From Micrasema longulum (Eukaryota > Arthropoda > Insecta > Trichoptera > Brachycentridae), in the NCBI GenBank assembly GCA_022494885.1, contig JAGVSM010004510.1, forward strand, positions 37,221 to 101,220: 64,000 bases of DNA, given 5' to 3'. Below the pieces are notes generated by a model. The model made no database searches and had not been told where the DNA came from. It saw only the letters and a list, made by a program, of their open reading frames with translations. This document shows, piece after piece, positions 42,501-47,934 of this stretch. A program made the position numbers and the translations under genes. Within the stretch, counting starts at the first letter, position 1. Each line of letters begins with the position of its first letter.

Positions 42501-42792
42501 AGTGTAAAAAGAACTCTAATTTAACAAATGAATAAGTCTCTTACTTGTTGATGTTGGAGCCCTCTTTGAGTCGGTCCCCCACGGCGCCAGTTTTGACAGC
42601 GCGTTCGGAGCCAGCCAGGTCCACCAGGGACATGCGAGACACCTTCTCCCCGCTGACTCCAGACCTGGTGTCCGTAAGGGTCTGCGTCAGGACAACACTG
42701 AACACGGCGTGAGAGCGGGAGGACTCGCTGTTCATGTTGGTGGCGGCCACTGTGCGGGATTTGTTGCCTTCTGCCATGAGGTTATCGATATC
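12488..42792 (-). CDS. Khc-73: Kinesin-3 motor protein, KIF13/Khc-73 family (30 exons, 5' end outside window)
   Basis: This is a plus-end-directed microtubule motor of the kinesin-3 class. KIF13/Khc-73 proteins carry vesicles and act in MAGUK-linked polarity and spindle orientation (family knowledge). Thirty minus-strand exons, all with GT-AG borders and continuous phase, give 1816 visible codons. Domains in visible-residue numbers: C-terminal half of the motor with SSRSH, DLAGSE and neck [12 protein letters not shown] (1-193), coiled coil (194-235), KIF1B-like segment YLVNLNADP (263-282), FHA (283-365), coiled coils (366-526), stalk and DUF3694 (527-1145), low-complexity tail (1197-1674), CAP-Gly with GKNDG (1680-1770), and a short basic end. 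The C-terminal CAP-Gly separates it from KIF1/Unc-104 and KIF13A and matches KIF13B/Khc-73. The order and wording of conserved blocks follow vertebrate KIF13 closely. The P-loop half of the motor is missing from the window. No frameshift or stop was found, so the gene looks functional. Confidence 0.95.
13099..13263 (-). CDS. Khc-73: Khc-73 exon cc: CAP-Gly domain, GKNDG motif
   Basis: Begins [15 protein letters not shown], the CAP-Gly signature, then [13 protein letters not shown] and a basic Arg-rich tail ([13 protein letters not shown]). Acceptor TCAG|GGAAAA, donor CGAG|GTAATG. Confidence 0.97.
13515..13585 (-). repeat. tRNA-like SINE fragment
   Basis: On the minus strand GTCGCGGACTCAAGGATCAG is followed by CCGAGGTTCGGACCCCACTC, a box-B-like word, in the intron between the two CAP-Gly exons. 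It is short and isolated. Confidence 0.4.
13949..14128 (-). CDS. Khc-73: Khc-73 exon bb: CAP-Gly domain, first part
   Basis: Reads [50 protein letters not shown]. This is the first half of a CAP-Gly domain, which binds the EEY/F tails of tubulin and EB proteins. Acceptor ATAG|ACGAG, donor ACAG|GTGAGC. The exon is markedly GC-rich compared with its introns. Confidence 0.97.
14481..14560. repeat. 40-bp tandem duplication in an intron
   Basis: ATGAAAACCATGTTTGAAGA...ACAATAATTTG at 14481-14520 is repeated at 14521-14560 with about two differences. Confidence 0.9.
14984..15128 (+). repeat. tRNA-derived SINE, family 1, copy 1
   Basis: Lies in the Khc-73 intron before the CAP-Gly exon. Box A region CCCGTGGTGTAATATGTAAG, box B GGTTCGATTCC, then TGTGAAAACACAAAAATTTA and the body word GGCCTGTTATG. 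Copies at 41214 and 58798 have the same order. Confidence 0.8.
15178..15358 (-). CDS. Khc-73: Khc-73 exon aa: basic linker before CAP-Gly
   Basis: Reads [60 protein letters not shown]. The RRR/K start is a basic patch. Acceptor TTAG|GTTG, donor GATG|GTAACA. Phase fits the CAP-Gly exon. Confidence 0.9.
15653..15980. repeat. Cluster of five CATTGGAGRT motifs in an intron
   Basis: CATTGGAGGT at 15653 and 15837 and CATTGGAGAT at 15686, 15887 and 15966, mostly preceded by ACA or CA. The spacing is irregular, so this is not a simple tandem array. Relative to the Khc-73 transcript the motif reads ATCTCCAATG. Confidence 0.75.
16337..17085 (-). CDS. Khc-73: Khc-73 exon z: large tail exon with heptad minisatellite
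   Basis: The longest exon, about 250 codons. It starts [33 protein letters not shown], then four 7-residue repeats of the type LKNDxxD (DNA 16844-16927), then Asn/Ser/Lys-rich low-complexity sequence, and ends [11 protein letters not shown] before donor GAAG|GTAAAT. The heptads could form a short coiled coil. The rest looks disordered. Confidence 0.93.
17173..17302 (-). CDS. Khc-73: Khc-73 exon y: tail, start of conserved SSSGYG motif
   Basis: Reads [44 protein letters not shown]. The last word joins exon z to give [15 protein letters not shown], which I take as a conserved linear motif of the family tail. Acceptor TAG|CCT, donor TATG|GTATTT. Confidence 0.9.
17388..17557 (-). CDS. Khc-73: Khc-73 exon x: tail, Gly/Lys/Asp-rich
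   Basis: Reads [57 protein letters not shown]. It is disordered, with a basic patch followed by an acidic one. Acceptor CCAG|CCTC, donor AAAG|GTAAAA. Phase 0 leaving. Confidence 0.88.
18674..19738 (-). mobile_element. mariner-type transposon remnant 1, in the 7-kb intron of Khc-73
   Basis: Terminal inverted repeats CGAGAGTTGCTTTTTATAT (18674) and the complement of CTATACAAAAAGCAACCCTCG, flanked by TA on both sides. Minus-strand coding words: [48 protein letters not shown], typical mariner transposase sequence. Many frameshifts and stops make it inactive. Confidence 0.88.
20060..20262 (+). mobile_element. LINE 3'-UTR end with GCAATAAGTCCGCC motif
   Basis: Carries CTAAGGGCAATAAGTCCGCC followed by an AT-rich tail. 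The same motif ends the LINE fragments at 43980-44420 and, as GGCAATATGCCCGCCCTT, at 39895-40255. No coding part is left. Confidence 0.5.
20673..21630 (+). mobile_element. mariner/Tc1-type transposon remnant 2, in the 7-kb intron
   Basis: Terminal inverted repeats: left GTGTCTCAAAACCTACTTGA, right (complement) GTTGTCTGAAAACCTACTTG. Plus-strand coding words: [11 protein letters not shown] (helix-turn-helix start), [34 protein letters not shown] (catalytic D in QQDGA). It has stops and internal losses at 958 bp, shorter than an autonomous element. It is a different lineage from its two neighbours. Confidence 0.85.
21803..22638 (-). mobile_element. mariner-type transposon remnant 3, in the 7-kb intron
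   Basis: Terminal inverted repeats GGGGACTTAAATAAGTTCTT (21803) and the complement of AAAACTTATTCAAGTCCCT (to 22638). Minus-strand coding words: [77 protein letters not shown]. The N-terminal half of the transposase is missing and the two preserved parts are in different frames. Confidence 0.88.
22639..24649. other. Intron sequence without recognised elements
   Basis: The rest of the 7-kb intron on its upstream side. I see no transposon termini or conserved coding words. A 170-codon open frame on the minus strand (24409-23897) has no splice sites or family motifs that fit Khc-73. Confidence 0.3.
24650..24824 (-). CDS. Khc-73: Khc-73 exon w: tail, [13 protein letters not shown] segment
   Basis: Reads [58 protein letters not shown]. 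It is a low-complexity tail segment identified by splice sites (CAG|ATCATG, CTCG|GTAAGT) and phase. It precedes the largest intron traced within the gene (about 7.1 kb). Confidence 0.88.
25377..25406 (-). CDS. Khc-73: Khc-73 exon v: 30-bp microexon
   Basis: Ten codons, [10 protein letters not shown], in phase 0 on both sides. It is bounded by a good acceptor (tgcag|GCT) and a perfect donor (GGT|GTAAGT). Because it is a multiple of three it could be a cassette exon. It is not required for phase continuity, so it is less certain than its neighbours. Confidence 0.7.
25651..25796 (-). CDS. Khc-73: Khc-73 exon u: EKYTRGV block and candidate 14-3-3 motif
   Basis: Reads [56 protein letters not shown] sits where vertebrate KIF13 has RRSLSTPN and fits a 14-3-3-like pattern with Ser and Pro at +2 (inference). 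Acceptor ATAG|AAAAG, donor CGCAG|GTAAAA. Confidence 0.95.
25924..26866. mobile_element. pogo/Tigger-like non-autonomous DNA transposon
   Basis: Left end CAGTCTGTTTATCCGAA and right end (complement) CAGTAAAACTCTTAATATCC, flanked by TA on both sides. The CAGT...TATCCG ends fit Tigger/pogo elements. The interior has no transposase I can recognise. It lies in the Khc-73 intron between exons t and u. Confidence 0.6.
27428..27576 (-). CDS. Khc-73: Khc-73 exon t: [16 protein letters not shown] block
   Basis: Reads [49 protein letters not shown]. It matches GVTYEIVSNIPKATEE and [13 protein letters not shown] across the next junction. Acceptor CCAG|AACTG, donor ATAG|GTTTGA. Confidence 0.95.
27679..27823 (-). 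CDS. Khc-73: Khc-73 exon s: LIxKTTVxLSHPAPM block
   Basis: Reads [49 protein letters not shown]. It is the counterpart of IYLIVKTTVQLSHPAAMELVLRKR in KIF13, found by reading the minus strand directly. Acceptor TTTTAG|CC, donor TAAG|GTAAAT. Confidence 0.95.
28076..28267 (-). CDS. Khc-73: Khc-73 exon r: end of DUF3694
   Basis: Reads [38 protein letters not shown], and [18 protein letters not shown]. It matches NSILPKEHG and ASWDSSVHDSVHLNRVT of KIF13. Acceptor TTAG|CGG, donor GAAG|GTAAGC. Confidence 0.96.
28347..28452 (-). CDS. Khc-73: Khc-73 exon q: PGSPIPGAP block
   Basis: Reads [35 protein letters not shown]. It matches the [18 protein letters not shown] block of KIF13. The exon is too short to stand out as an ORF, but both splice sites are clear (CAG|GTAATG, AATG|GTATGT). 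Confidence 0.94.
29052..29262 (-). CDS. Khc-73: Khc-73 exon p: LDSYQEEDL block
   Basis: Reads [40 protein letters not shown], and [12 protein letters not shown]. It matches KIF13 LDSYQEEDL and [11 protein letters not shown]. Donor GCT|GTGAGT. Confidence 0.96.
29530..29733. mobile_element. MITE family A, copy 2 (half element)
   Basis: Right end CCACTGAACTTCCCCATT. The interior (complement) TTTGTTAATAAACTATCAAT, GCTATGATTTTTTTGAAGTT, ATTACTCCGCTCGTGATGTC matches the copies at 41109 and 48613. The second inverted repeat is lost. Confidence 0.7.
30514..30674 (-). CDS. Khc-73: Khc-73 exon o: start of DUF3694
   Basis: Reads [40 protein letters not shown], then [14 protein letters not shown]. The GGxxQLRQGQxRR and VxxSGTLP words are signatures of this kinesin-3 domain. 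Acceptor CAG|GTTATC, donor CCAG|GTGAGT. Confidence 0.95.
30930..31470 (-). mobile_element. LINE tail (RTE-like ORF2 C-terminus), copy in the intron between exons o and n
   Basis: Minus-strand words: [80 protein letters not shown]. Its end on the minus strand is a (GTT)n-type tail (30930-30955). Related tails lie at 33884-33985 and 61500-61845. Confidence 0.8.
31752..31948 (-). CDS. Khc-73: Khc-73 exon n: EVWGHR block and coiled coil
   Basis: Reads [20 protein letters not shown], then [31 protein letters not shown]. It corresponds to EVWGHR and ELNELGEY in KIF13. Donor GAG|GTACGG. Confidence 0.95.
32719..32959 (-). CDS. Khc-73: Khc-73 exon m: C2-like stalk segment
   Basis: Reads [38 protein letters not shown], and [15 protein letters not shown]. 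It matches the KIF13 FCQYTFW block. Acceptor CAG|GTTATC, donor TCTG|GTGAGT. Confidence 0.95.
33146..33835 (+). mobile_element. mariner-type transposon remnant 4 (internally deleted)
   Basis: Starts GGGGTACCCAAAAGCAACCG. Plus-strand words in shifting frames: [17 protein letters not shown] and [13 protein letters not shown], which match the N-terminal helix-turn-helix region of GVWKT-type mariner transposases. A jump then leads to an [11 protein letters not shown] region near the C-terminus, so the catalytic core is deleted. Confidence 0.7.
33884..33985 (-). mobile_element. Short RTE-like LINE tail fragment
   Basis: GTAGGCAGAGAGGATAGAAC, GTCATATCACTCTGCCTTTG, CGCTTCCTCTACATTCAT match the corresponding parts of 30970-31050 and 61545-61615. 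Confidence 0.7.
34128..34200. repeat. Dispersed repeat with TGACGTCA core, copy 1
   Basis: CGTCACAACAGATCTTCACA, GGTCGCAGTGACGTCAGGAG, then CACTGACCCC. It matches 49862-49925 over about 63 bp with few differences. The palindrome TGACGTCA (34158-34165) is kept in both copies. Confidence 0.65.
34381..34497 (-). CDS. Khc-73: Khc-73 exon l: acidic linker
   Basis: Thirty-nine codons: [14 protein letters not shown], then a Ser/Asp-rich stretch with [19 protein letters not shown]. It corresponds to the acidic linker of KIF13 after GRLHVEV. Phase 0 at both ends, donor CAG|GTAAAC. Confidence 0.92.
34975..35992 (+). mobile_element. mariner transposon remnant 5, with internal foldback
   Basis: Terminal inverted repeats GGGGAAAAAGTAATTTCATA (left) and complement of TATGAAATTACTTCTTCCTC (right). 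Plus-strand words: [96 protein letters not shown], the DDD catalytic context of mariner. There are several stops. It lies in the intron between exons l and k. Confidence 0.92.
35220..35265. repeat. Perfect 21-bp inverted repeat inside mariner 5
   Basis: TGTGTCAGCTTGTGTGGCAC (35221-35240) faces its exact complement at 35245-35264 across CCAA, plus one more pair. The right arm is native transposase sequence (VPHKLTQ). The left arm is a reversed copy inserted just after KKKFDV. Confidence 0.95.
36280..36447 (-). CDS. Khc-73: Khc-73 exon k: stalk, FLES/ISQQGE block
   Basis: Fifty-six codons in phase 0: [31 protein letters not shown], then [17 protein letters not shown]. These are the most conserved stalk words of KIF13 and KIF1. 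Acceptor TAG|GATGAC, donor ACAG|GTAAAT. Confidence 0.96.
36722..36898 (-). CDS. Khc-73: Khc-73 exon j: stalk, KIF13-specific block
   Basis: Fifty-nine codons: [40 protein letters not shown], then [19 protein letters not shown]. The block matches KIF13 closely. Acceptor TAG|CGC, donor TTA|GTAAGT. Confidence 0.95.
36965..37192 (-). repeat. tRNA-derived SINE, family 2, copy 2
   Basis: Lies in the Khc-73 intron between exons i and j. It shares with copy 1 the words AGGGCACTGCAT, GTCAGTCCAGG, CATGAAATATT and GAGGCGGAC. Box B is more degraded (GCGTTTTCACCCTGGGAAGG on the minus strand). Confidence 0.65.
37565..37788 (-). CDS. Khc-73: Khc-73 exon i: second coiled coil and start of stalk
   Basis: Reads [20 protein letters not shown], then [20 protein letters not shown], ending [17 protein letters not shown]. 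The donor AAAA|GTGAGT is preferred over a downstream GTAAGT because it joins the conserved [12 protein letters not shown] in phase, as in vertebrate KIF13. Confidence 0.95.
38136..38249 (-). CDS. Khc-73: Khc-73 exon h: coiled coil then proline-rich linker
   Basis: Reads [20 protein letters not shown] followed by [18 protein letters not shown], a helix turning into a Pro/Tyr-rich linker. Acceptor CAG|TTGC, donor CTTG|GTATGT. Confidence 0.93.
38565..38612 (+). mobile_element. Tiny RTE-like LINE tail fragment
   Basis: GATGTGACGTTCTATCCTCT, CTGCCTACCCATA is the complement of the CTTCCTCT-proximal part of the LINE tails at 30970 and 61545. Confidence 0.5.
39394..39537 (-). CDS. Khc-73: Khc-73 exon g: post-FHA linker and coiled coil
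   Basis: Reads [20 protein letters not shown], then [28 protein letters not shown]. It corresponds to the KIF13 stretch with YNYEFAQMEVIM and NDPVQNVVQVLEKQ. Acceptor CAG|CTGC, donor CAAG|GTTTGG. Confidence 0.93.
39895..40255 (+). mobile_element. LINE 3'-end fragment in the intron between exons g and f
   Basis: Starts [15 protein letters not shown], then FKSRLK-like remains, a C/T-rich stretch, GGCAATATGCCCGCCC and an AATAAATAAATTAATT tail. LWNNLP followed by a short helix is the usual end of CR1/Jockey-type ORF2. It is in antisense to Khc-73. Confidence 0.65.
40330..40579 (-). CDS. Khc-73: Khc-73 exon f: FHA domain
   Basis: Encodes most of the forkhead-associated domain: [50 protein letters not shown]. 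In kinesin-3 the FHA domain binds partners and cargo adaptors. Acceptor CAG|GAACGA, donor TTT|GTGAGT (phase 1). Confidence 0.96.
40667..40815 (-). CDS. Khc-73: Khc-73 exon e: KIF1B-like segment before FHA
   Basis: Fifty codons after phase joining, including [19 protein letters not shown] and [20 protein letters not shown], the conserved kinesin-3 segment just before the FHA domain. Read-through of the donor AAAG|GTTACT would give a long antisense-looking ORF, which is intron. Confidence 0.95.
40904..41021 (-). CDS. Khc-73: Khc-73 exon d: neck coiled coil
   Basis: Reads [20 protein letters not shown], then [19 protein letters not shown]. The TWEEKL block is characteristic of kinesin-3 necks. 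Acceptor TAG|GGC, donor ACAG|GTGAAT (phase 1). Confidence 0.93.
41109..41713. mobile_element. MITE family A, copy 3, interrupted by a SINE
   Basis: Ends AATGAGGAAGTTCAGTGG (41109) and the complement of GGGCTGAAGTTTCTCATT (to 41713). The interior words CTCCGCGTGTGACTTTAGAG, TTGATTCATATGAACTAGTG are shared with 6651 and 48613. It is split by the SINE at 41214-41398; without it the element is about 420 bp. Confidence 0.85.
41214..41398 (+). repeat. tRNA-derived SINE, family 1, copy 2 (nested in a MITE)
   Basis: Box A TCCGTGGTGTAGTGGTCAAG, box B GGGTTCGATTCCCGG, body CTGTAATTCACCACTGTAAT, then GGCCTGTTGTGG and an A-rich tail. It is flanked by the 13-bp direct repeat ATCGCTATGATTT (41201-41213 and 41399-41411). 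That is a clean target-site duplication showing it inserted into the MITE at 41109-41713. The well-kept duplication suggests a fairly young insertion. Confidence 0.9.
41822..42001 (-). CDS. Khc-73: Khc-73 exon c: end of motor and neck
   Basis: Sixty codons, in phase at both ends, covering [20 protein letters not shown] and [20 protein letters not shown], the end of the motor and the neck helix. The donor is the weaker GTTAGT. Vertebrate KIF13 has a few more residues after this point; here the reading continues directly as GSPVGDE. Confidence 0.95.
42079..42229 (-). CDS. Khc-73: Khc-73 exon b: motor domain, loop 12 region
   Basis: Completes K and reads [15 protein letters not shown], then a loop with GGNKNRDR, then [20 protein letters not shown]. 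The loop corresponds to kinesin-3 loop 12, which is usually lysine-rich (the K-loop); here it is only mildly basic. Acceptor AG|A, donor ATG|GTACGA. Confidence 0.95.
42545..42792 (-). CDS. Khc-73: Khc-73 exon a: motor domain, switch I and II
   Basis: Encodes [21 protein letters not shown] (nucleotide-sensing switch I, NxxSSRSH) and [11 protein letters not shown] (switch II, DLAGSE), then LKEGSNINK. It opens after an AG acceptor with codon DID and ends AA|GTAAGA (phase 2). It is the first exon recognisable in the window; the P-loop exon(s) lie upstream, outside it. Confidence 0.96.
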
Positions 42793-43979
42793 CTGAGAAA
42801 AACAAAGGAACATTTTTAAATGGTCACATACTGAGCAGTTATGTGGGCTTATATAATAATGGGTGTTTTTGTTGTCATGATAGAACTTTCAATTGGTAAT
42901 ACTGTCTCTTGTCAAAATTAAACGCTCGCAATTCAGCAGAACTTTTAATTTGAAAGATTTTTTTTTCAAAATAAATAAATAAATTATAAACTCATCCCAA
43001 CAAATAACATCGCTTCTTATATTTAGTTTTAAAGTTGTATACTGAGATTGGTAAACCAATAACATGGAATGCGCCCTTTGCAGGGAGTCCTCTGAGAAAG
43101 AAGTGATATTTCAGAAAAAACTTAAAACCCACCAGTTCTATAAATCATTTTTATAAATCCGTAGCATGTGATAACAAAATAAATTGTTTTACGTAAATTA
43201 TGAATTTTAAGTGAAAAATAAATTAATATTCCTAGAATCACTTTGTGAAGTGCCCTTGAGGTTTTATATTGCGAAAACGGTGCTATATAAGTTATCCATT
43301 ATAATAATGAAGCATTTTATTCAATATCAAAAGAGAATAAGAAAATTATGATGAAATAACTTTTCATTTCTTCCTCAGTGTATTTTACTTTTTAACCTTT
43401 TAGGTGCCACAAGTGAGATATATCGCGCATGGTACAGTGTAACATGAAAATTTGCATGTAAATATCTAGAATATATTTTACCGCCGATTGAACAAACTGT
43501 CTAAAATTAATAGAGACTATTCCGCTTATGATTCTGTATGATATCCTCTAACAAATCTTACCTAGATCGGCAGTATTTTAACTCCCAAAATCAGATCAGT
43601 TGAATTTGTCTGGCATTTAAACAGGTAAAACATTTACAATTTGATACTGTTTTATTGTTTATAGTAGTTACAATTTTTTTACACCACAGAATAGTTTAAA
43701 CTATAAATAATACTATTTTGAGTATGTCCTAATATTTGTAAACTAATATTGGAGTTGAACCCTTTTAGGATTTAATCTAAAGAGACTGGTATCTCAACAT
43801 AGACAAAGGAAATAACTTTGATAGATAAATAAAGAGTATTGCCATAAAAACTTAATTAGAAAATCAACAGACGTTGCCTGTGGGAAAGCATGCTTTTACT
43901 AGATATATAATTCGATCATTTTATTATTCCCTTTCCACGGCACGGCATTTGAACACCAAACGCAGTGTAAGCTATGTCA

Positions 43980-44422
43980 TCACATAAAAAAATCACCTTC
44001 TTTAGCCACATTTAAGAAACGCCTGACACATTACTATATTTCCTTAGAACTCTAACCGCATTTCTCCTCTTCCTGTGTCCTTTCAAACTCCTCATCTGAT
44101 CCTACATTCTATGTATTCATTTCCTCATTATATAATGTGTTTAGTAAAAGTATTTTTATGAATAAATTAGTAATATGCGCAAGCTCCATCTGCCCACTAA
44201 AAAACAACTGTAATTCGAAAATACGTATCTTATATGTATATTTATCCTATATGTATATTTATCTTATATGTGTATCTTATATATATATTTTATATGTATA
44301 TTTTTTTAAAGTATAATTTTTTTACGCATTTTTCACCAGACTTTTTTGGCTGGCTGGAAGATATTACTTTAAGCAATAAGTCCGCCAAAACGCATAAATG
44401 TTTATATTTAAATTTTAAATAA
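43980..44422 (+). mobile_element. LINE 3'-end fragment
   Basis: Starts with a remnant reading TFKKRLTHYYISLEL, then AT-rich TATATGTATATTTATC low-complexity sequence, then AAGCAATAAGTCCGCC, as at 20180. The coding frame has decayed. Confidence 0.55.
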
Positions 44423-45082
44423 AAAAAGTTATTAAACATTCATTAAAAACTTACCAAACTTTTCTCATTTGTACGTAATGATACACATACGTAAAAGCGA
44501 AACTGTTTTAAATCGCAATAATTTTCAATATAAAAACAAGATTTCTAAAATCGACATGGTACATATATGTGGTGTCAGCCGGCACCACGCTGAGAGCAAA
44601 TCCGATTCCAACTATTATTACGGCAATAGCATCTGCCATCTCTTGTACATCACTTCATACATATTGGATATAAGATTATATTGACTTAAATAAAGTCGTG
44701 TAAATTGGATTTTCACTATTTATTAAAAGGCTTTATAAACAGATTTTATACGAAATATTACAAGCGAATACAGCATACAAAGTTAGAAGAAAAAAATATG
44801 GGTCCGGCCATATTAAGTCATTTTTCCGAGTTAGCGGTCTGGCTGTTTTTAGCAGGACATAGAATTGACCTTCCTGAACCGGATAGCACCAATATCCTTT
44901 TTTTTTCAATTGCTTTCTGCATAACTACGGTCAGTTATAAGAACACTGAGGAAATTAATTAAAACGAAAGGCACATAAAGATACATATTATAAATGTATA
45001 AATAAAAACAGAACATTAAATATCTCAGAATATGAAGCCACTAATATTTAGGAATAATGTCTATTTTTTTCCATGCTTTCAA

Positions 45083-45562
45083 ATTATTATTAACATATCT
45101 ACTATTTTAAATAATCCCGATGATTTGAAAACGGCGCGGCGGTTGCTAAACAACTTTACAATAAATGTTTTTTTTTTAATTATTATTAACATATCCACTA
45201 TTTTAAATAATCCCGATGATTTGTAAACGGCGCGGCGGTTACTAAACAACTTTACAATAAATGTTTTTTTTTTTAATTATTATTAACATATCCACTATTT
45301 TAAATAATCCCGATGATTTGTAAACGGCGCGGCGGTTACTAAACAACTTTACAATAAATGTTTTTTTTTTTAAATTATTATTAACATATCCACTATTTTA
45401 AATAATCCCGATGATTTGTAAACGGCGCGGCGGTTACTAAACAACTTTACAATAAATGTTTTTTTTTTTTAATTATTATTAACATATCCACTATTTTAAA
45501 TAATCCCGATGATTTGTAAACGGCGCGGCGGTTGCTAAACAACTTTACAATAAATGTTTTTT
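45083..45562. repeat. Tandem repeat, 96-98 bp x 5, with CG-rich core
   Basis: Period markers fall at 45094, 45190, 45287, 45385 and 45483. Each unit is ATTATTATTAACATATCCAC, TATTTTAAATAATCCCGATG, ATTTGTAAACGGCGCGGCGG, TTACTAAACAACTTTACAAT, AAATG and a T-run of variable length. The GGCGCGGCGG core is identical in all five copies although the surroundings are nearly pure A/T. Confidence 0.95.
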
Positions 45563-45931
45563 TTTATTATTATTATTGTTTAAATGGCAATCATTCACTT
45601 AATCTGGATGTTTTTGCCGGTTACATATTTAGTTACATAGATATCACATTAACAAGTTATCACGATTACAAAGCATACATATCATTATTTAATATGGACT
45701 ACTTAGCGATTAAGTAAATGCATGAAATATTTATATAATATTACTAACAAAACATATCAAATGTGATATAATAAATAAGTAAGAAAATGAAAAACAAAAC
45801 AGGGGTTTTTTCATACATTTAAAAGGGGTACTATTATTTTTATGACTAAGTCATGTTTTATGACCCGAGTATTAAACTGACAAATAAATTATATCTTGAG
45901 AATAAACATAAATACTAGAGAAAAATATGTA

Positions 45932-46734
45932 GGGTCAAGTGGGGAATGGCGAACAGTAAAAACATTTATTTTATATTTTTATTTCTTTGAATTTGAAGCG
46001 TTAACTTTGTATAAAATAAATAAAAACAAGTTTGTTTTTAACCGATGTCAAACCTATACAAGCTTATTTATCAAGGTATACTAAACTAATTAATTATATA
46101 CTATTTTATTTTATCAATATTATGCTTAATTTTATCAATAAAATGGGATAGAATTCATTCGATCCGTAGAAAAAATAAAAAATAAGTGGTTAAAAAAAAA
46201 GTTGTTTTAATTTATTTTACTATATTTCTTTTAATTGAATTAATTGCAACACTATTATTTTTTCTACAGCCAATGAGAATTCAATATCGGCCATCTTAAT
46301 ACGGAGCTAATTTGATAACAGTAATCATGATTTTTGAAGTAATTGCAAAATATTGTTTTTGTTGATGTAAATTAGTTATTAAAAAAAAAGTCATTTCGTT
46401 GCTATTCTGAAATAGTTAAGCGTTGGTGAGTAAATGTATTTCCTTATTAATCTATAAATAAATCGAACAAGCTTGCCGGTTATTCTAATCATTTTTTTTT
46501 TAATTGAAAGCAAATCATTTTAATACCCCCCCAGATTTGGGGTAGAGTGTAACAAGTGACTTCAGAAAATCACTTATATCATTATTCACAAGTATGTTTC
46601 CGATTATTTATTTTAAGCAAAGTCAAGCTTAAGGATAAACTATTGATTTACTGTAAGAAAATAGTTTATTAAATAAATATAGGTTTTTCTAAAATAAAAA
46701 AATCTTGTTTGTTATCCTGTTCCCCATCTGACCC
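45932..46734. mobile_element. Non-autonomous DNA transposon (about 800 bp), family B
   Basis: Left end GGGTCAAGTGGGGAATGGCG and right end (complement) GGGTCAGATGGGGAACAGGA, both preceded by TA, which fits a TA target duplication. The interior is AT-rich without coding signal. The superfamily is not clear. Confidence 0.7.
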
Positions 46735-46739
46735 TATAA

Positions 46740-47630
46740 TATACTGGTAACGTACGTAGCGTTGGGCACGCGGCACGCCTTATAATTGCGTGCCTTTAAT
46801 TTGGAGTAGGTATTTCAACCTAGAAAACGTTGAGCCAGGATCGATTGGTAGTCGTGAACTTGTGACCCCCGGCATGCTATACCTATCAGGCGGCGGTTCC
46901 TCAAAAGAAACGTACGAATCGTATTATAGTAGCCCGATGGATATCATATAAACCTGTGACCTTTTGCCCCCGCGACCTTTTATTCAACGGTTGAAAATCG
47001 ATTTTTAATTATATAAATTACTTGACTGATTTGCAGGCCCGCGAATGCAGCTACGGATTGAAATTTGATTGCGTTCGAGTAAGATTTTCTCACTATTCCA
47101 TCGCGGGAAATCAGGATTCACGATCAAAAGCAAACATTTCGGAAATTAACTGCCGTTGATTGGATGTTCGAACGCGGCTATGGAAAATTCTCGATTTACG
47201 AACCAAAAACATATGTTTCCGAATGTTCTCTTTGAATATTAATAATTAAATTGTCTTTGTTGTTAATATTGTCTAGACAAGTGATTTCGCACGAGTATTA
47301 ATGATCACTCGCACGATATACAAAGTTTAGTATTTAGTATTTAGCGCATTTGACTATAATTGCATAGAGCTCCGGGTGAAAATCGCGCAAGTCAGCAAAA
47401 TCGTGTAAATTTTTAACGTAATCTTGATATGATAAAGACAAACAAGAAACTATTTCCGATTCAATTAGTGTTATTGTTTCCTAGTCGACTGTTCGTCCCT
47501 TTGTGGAAATTTCAAATTGAGTCTAGAAAAAAAAAACATTATTAATCGTGTCAATTTTATTCCATATTTGTAATAACATCTAATTTTAAAAACAACATTG
47601 CAAAATTTATATTAATAATTTAGACATAAG
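46740..47630. other. Unassigned, less AT-rich segment
   Basis: Higher GC than its surroundings (CGCGGCACGCC, GACCCCCGGCATGC, CCCCCGCGACC). No ORF, tRNA fold or transposon terminus recognised. It contains the palindrome TTGTCTAGACAA near 47270. Confidence 0.25.
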
Positions 47631-47635
47631 TCGTG

Positions 47636-47800
47636 CAATATGATCAGTCTTACGATTCAGGTGCCAGTCCGAGGAATATGAAATATTCTAGAGTAAAACA
47701 CCATTTTAAATATATATTTCATCTCAACCATGCCGGGAATCGAACCCGAGACTTTTTGCACGGTAGGCAAAAGCACTGACCATTTAACTAGGAGGCGGAC
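47636..47800 (-). repeat. tRNA-derived SINE, family 2, copy 3
   Basis: Shares GATCAGTCTTACG.TTCAGGT, CAGTCC, GAAATATTC and CGGGAATCGAACCCGAGA with copy 1. This copy has the best-preserved box B (GGGTTCGATTCCCGGC on the minus strand). The tRNA-like head is at the high-coordinate end. Confidence 0.7.
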
Positions 47801-47934
47801 ATTGTTTAAAACTGGTCTTTTGTTGTCTTATAACCTTTAAAATGTCGCTATTGAGCAATAAAATCTTCTTTGTGACGATAATATAAACCTTAAGCTGAGA
47901 CAACGAATGGTCAAATGTTATAAATAAAATAAAT

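Noticed and set aside
44234..44422. 62-codon plus-strand frame
   Set aside because: Made of TATATGTATATTTAT low-complexity sequence and the non-coding tail of a LINE.
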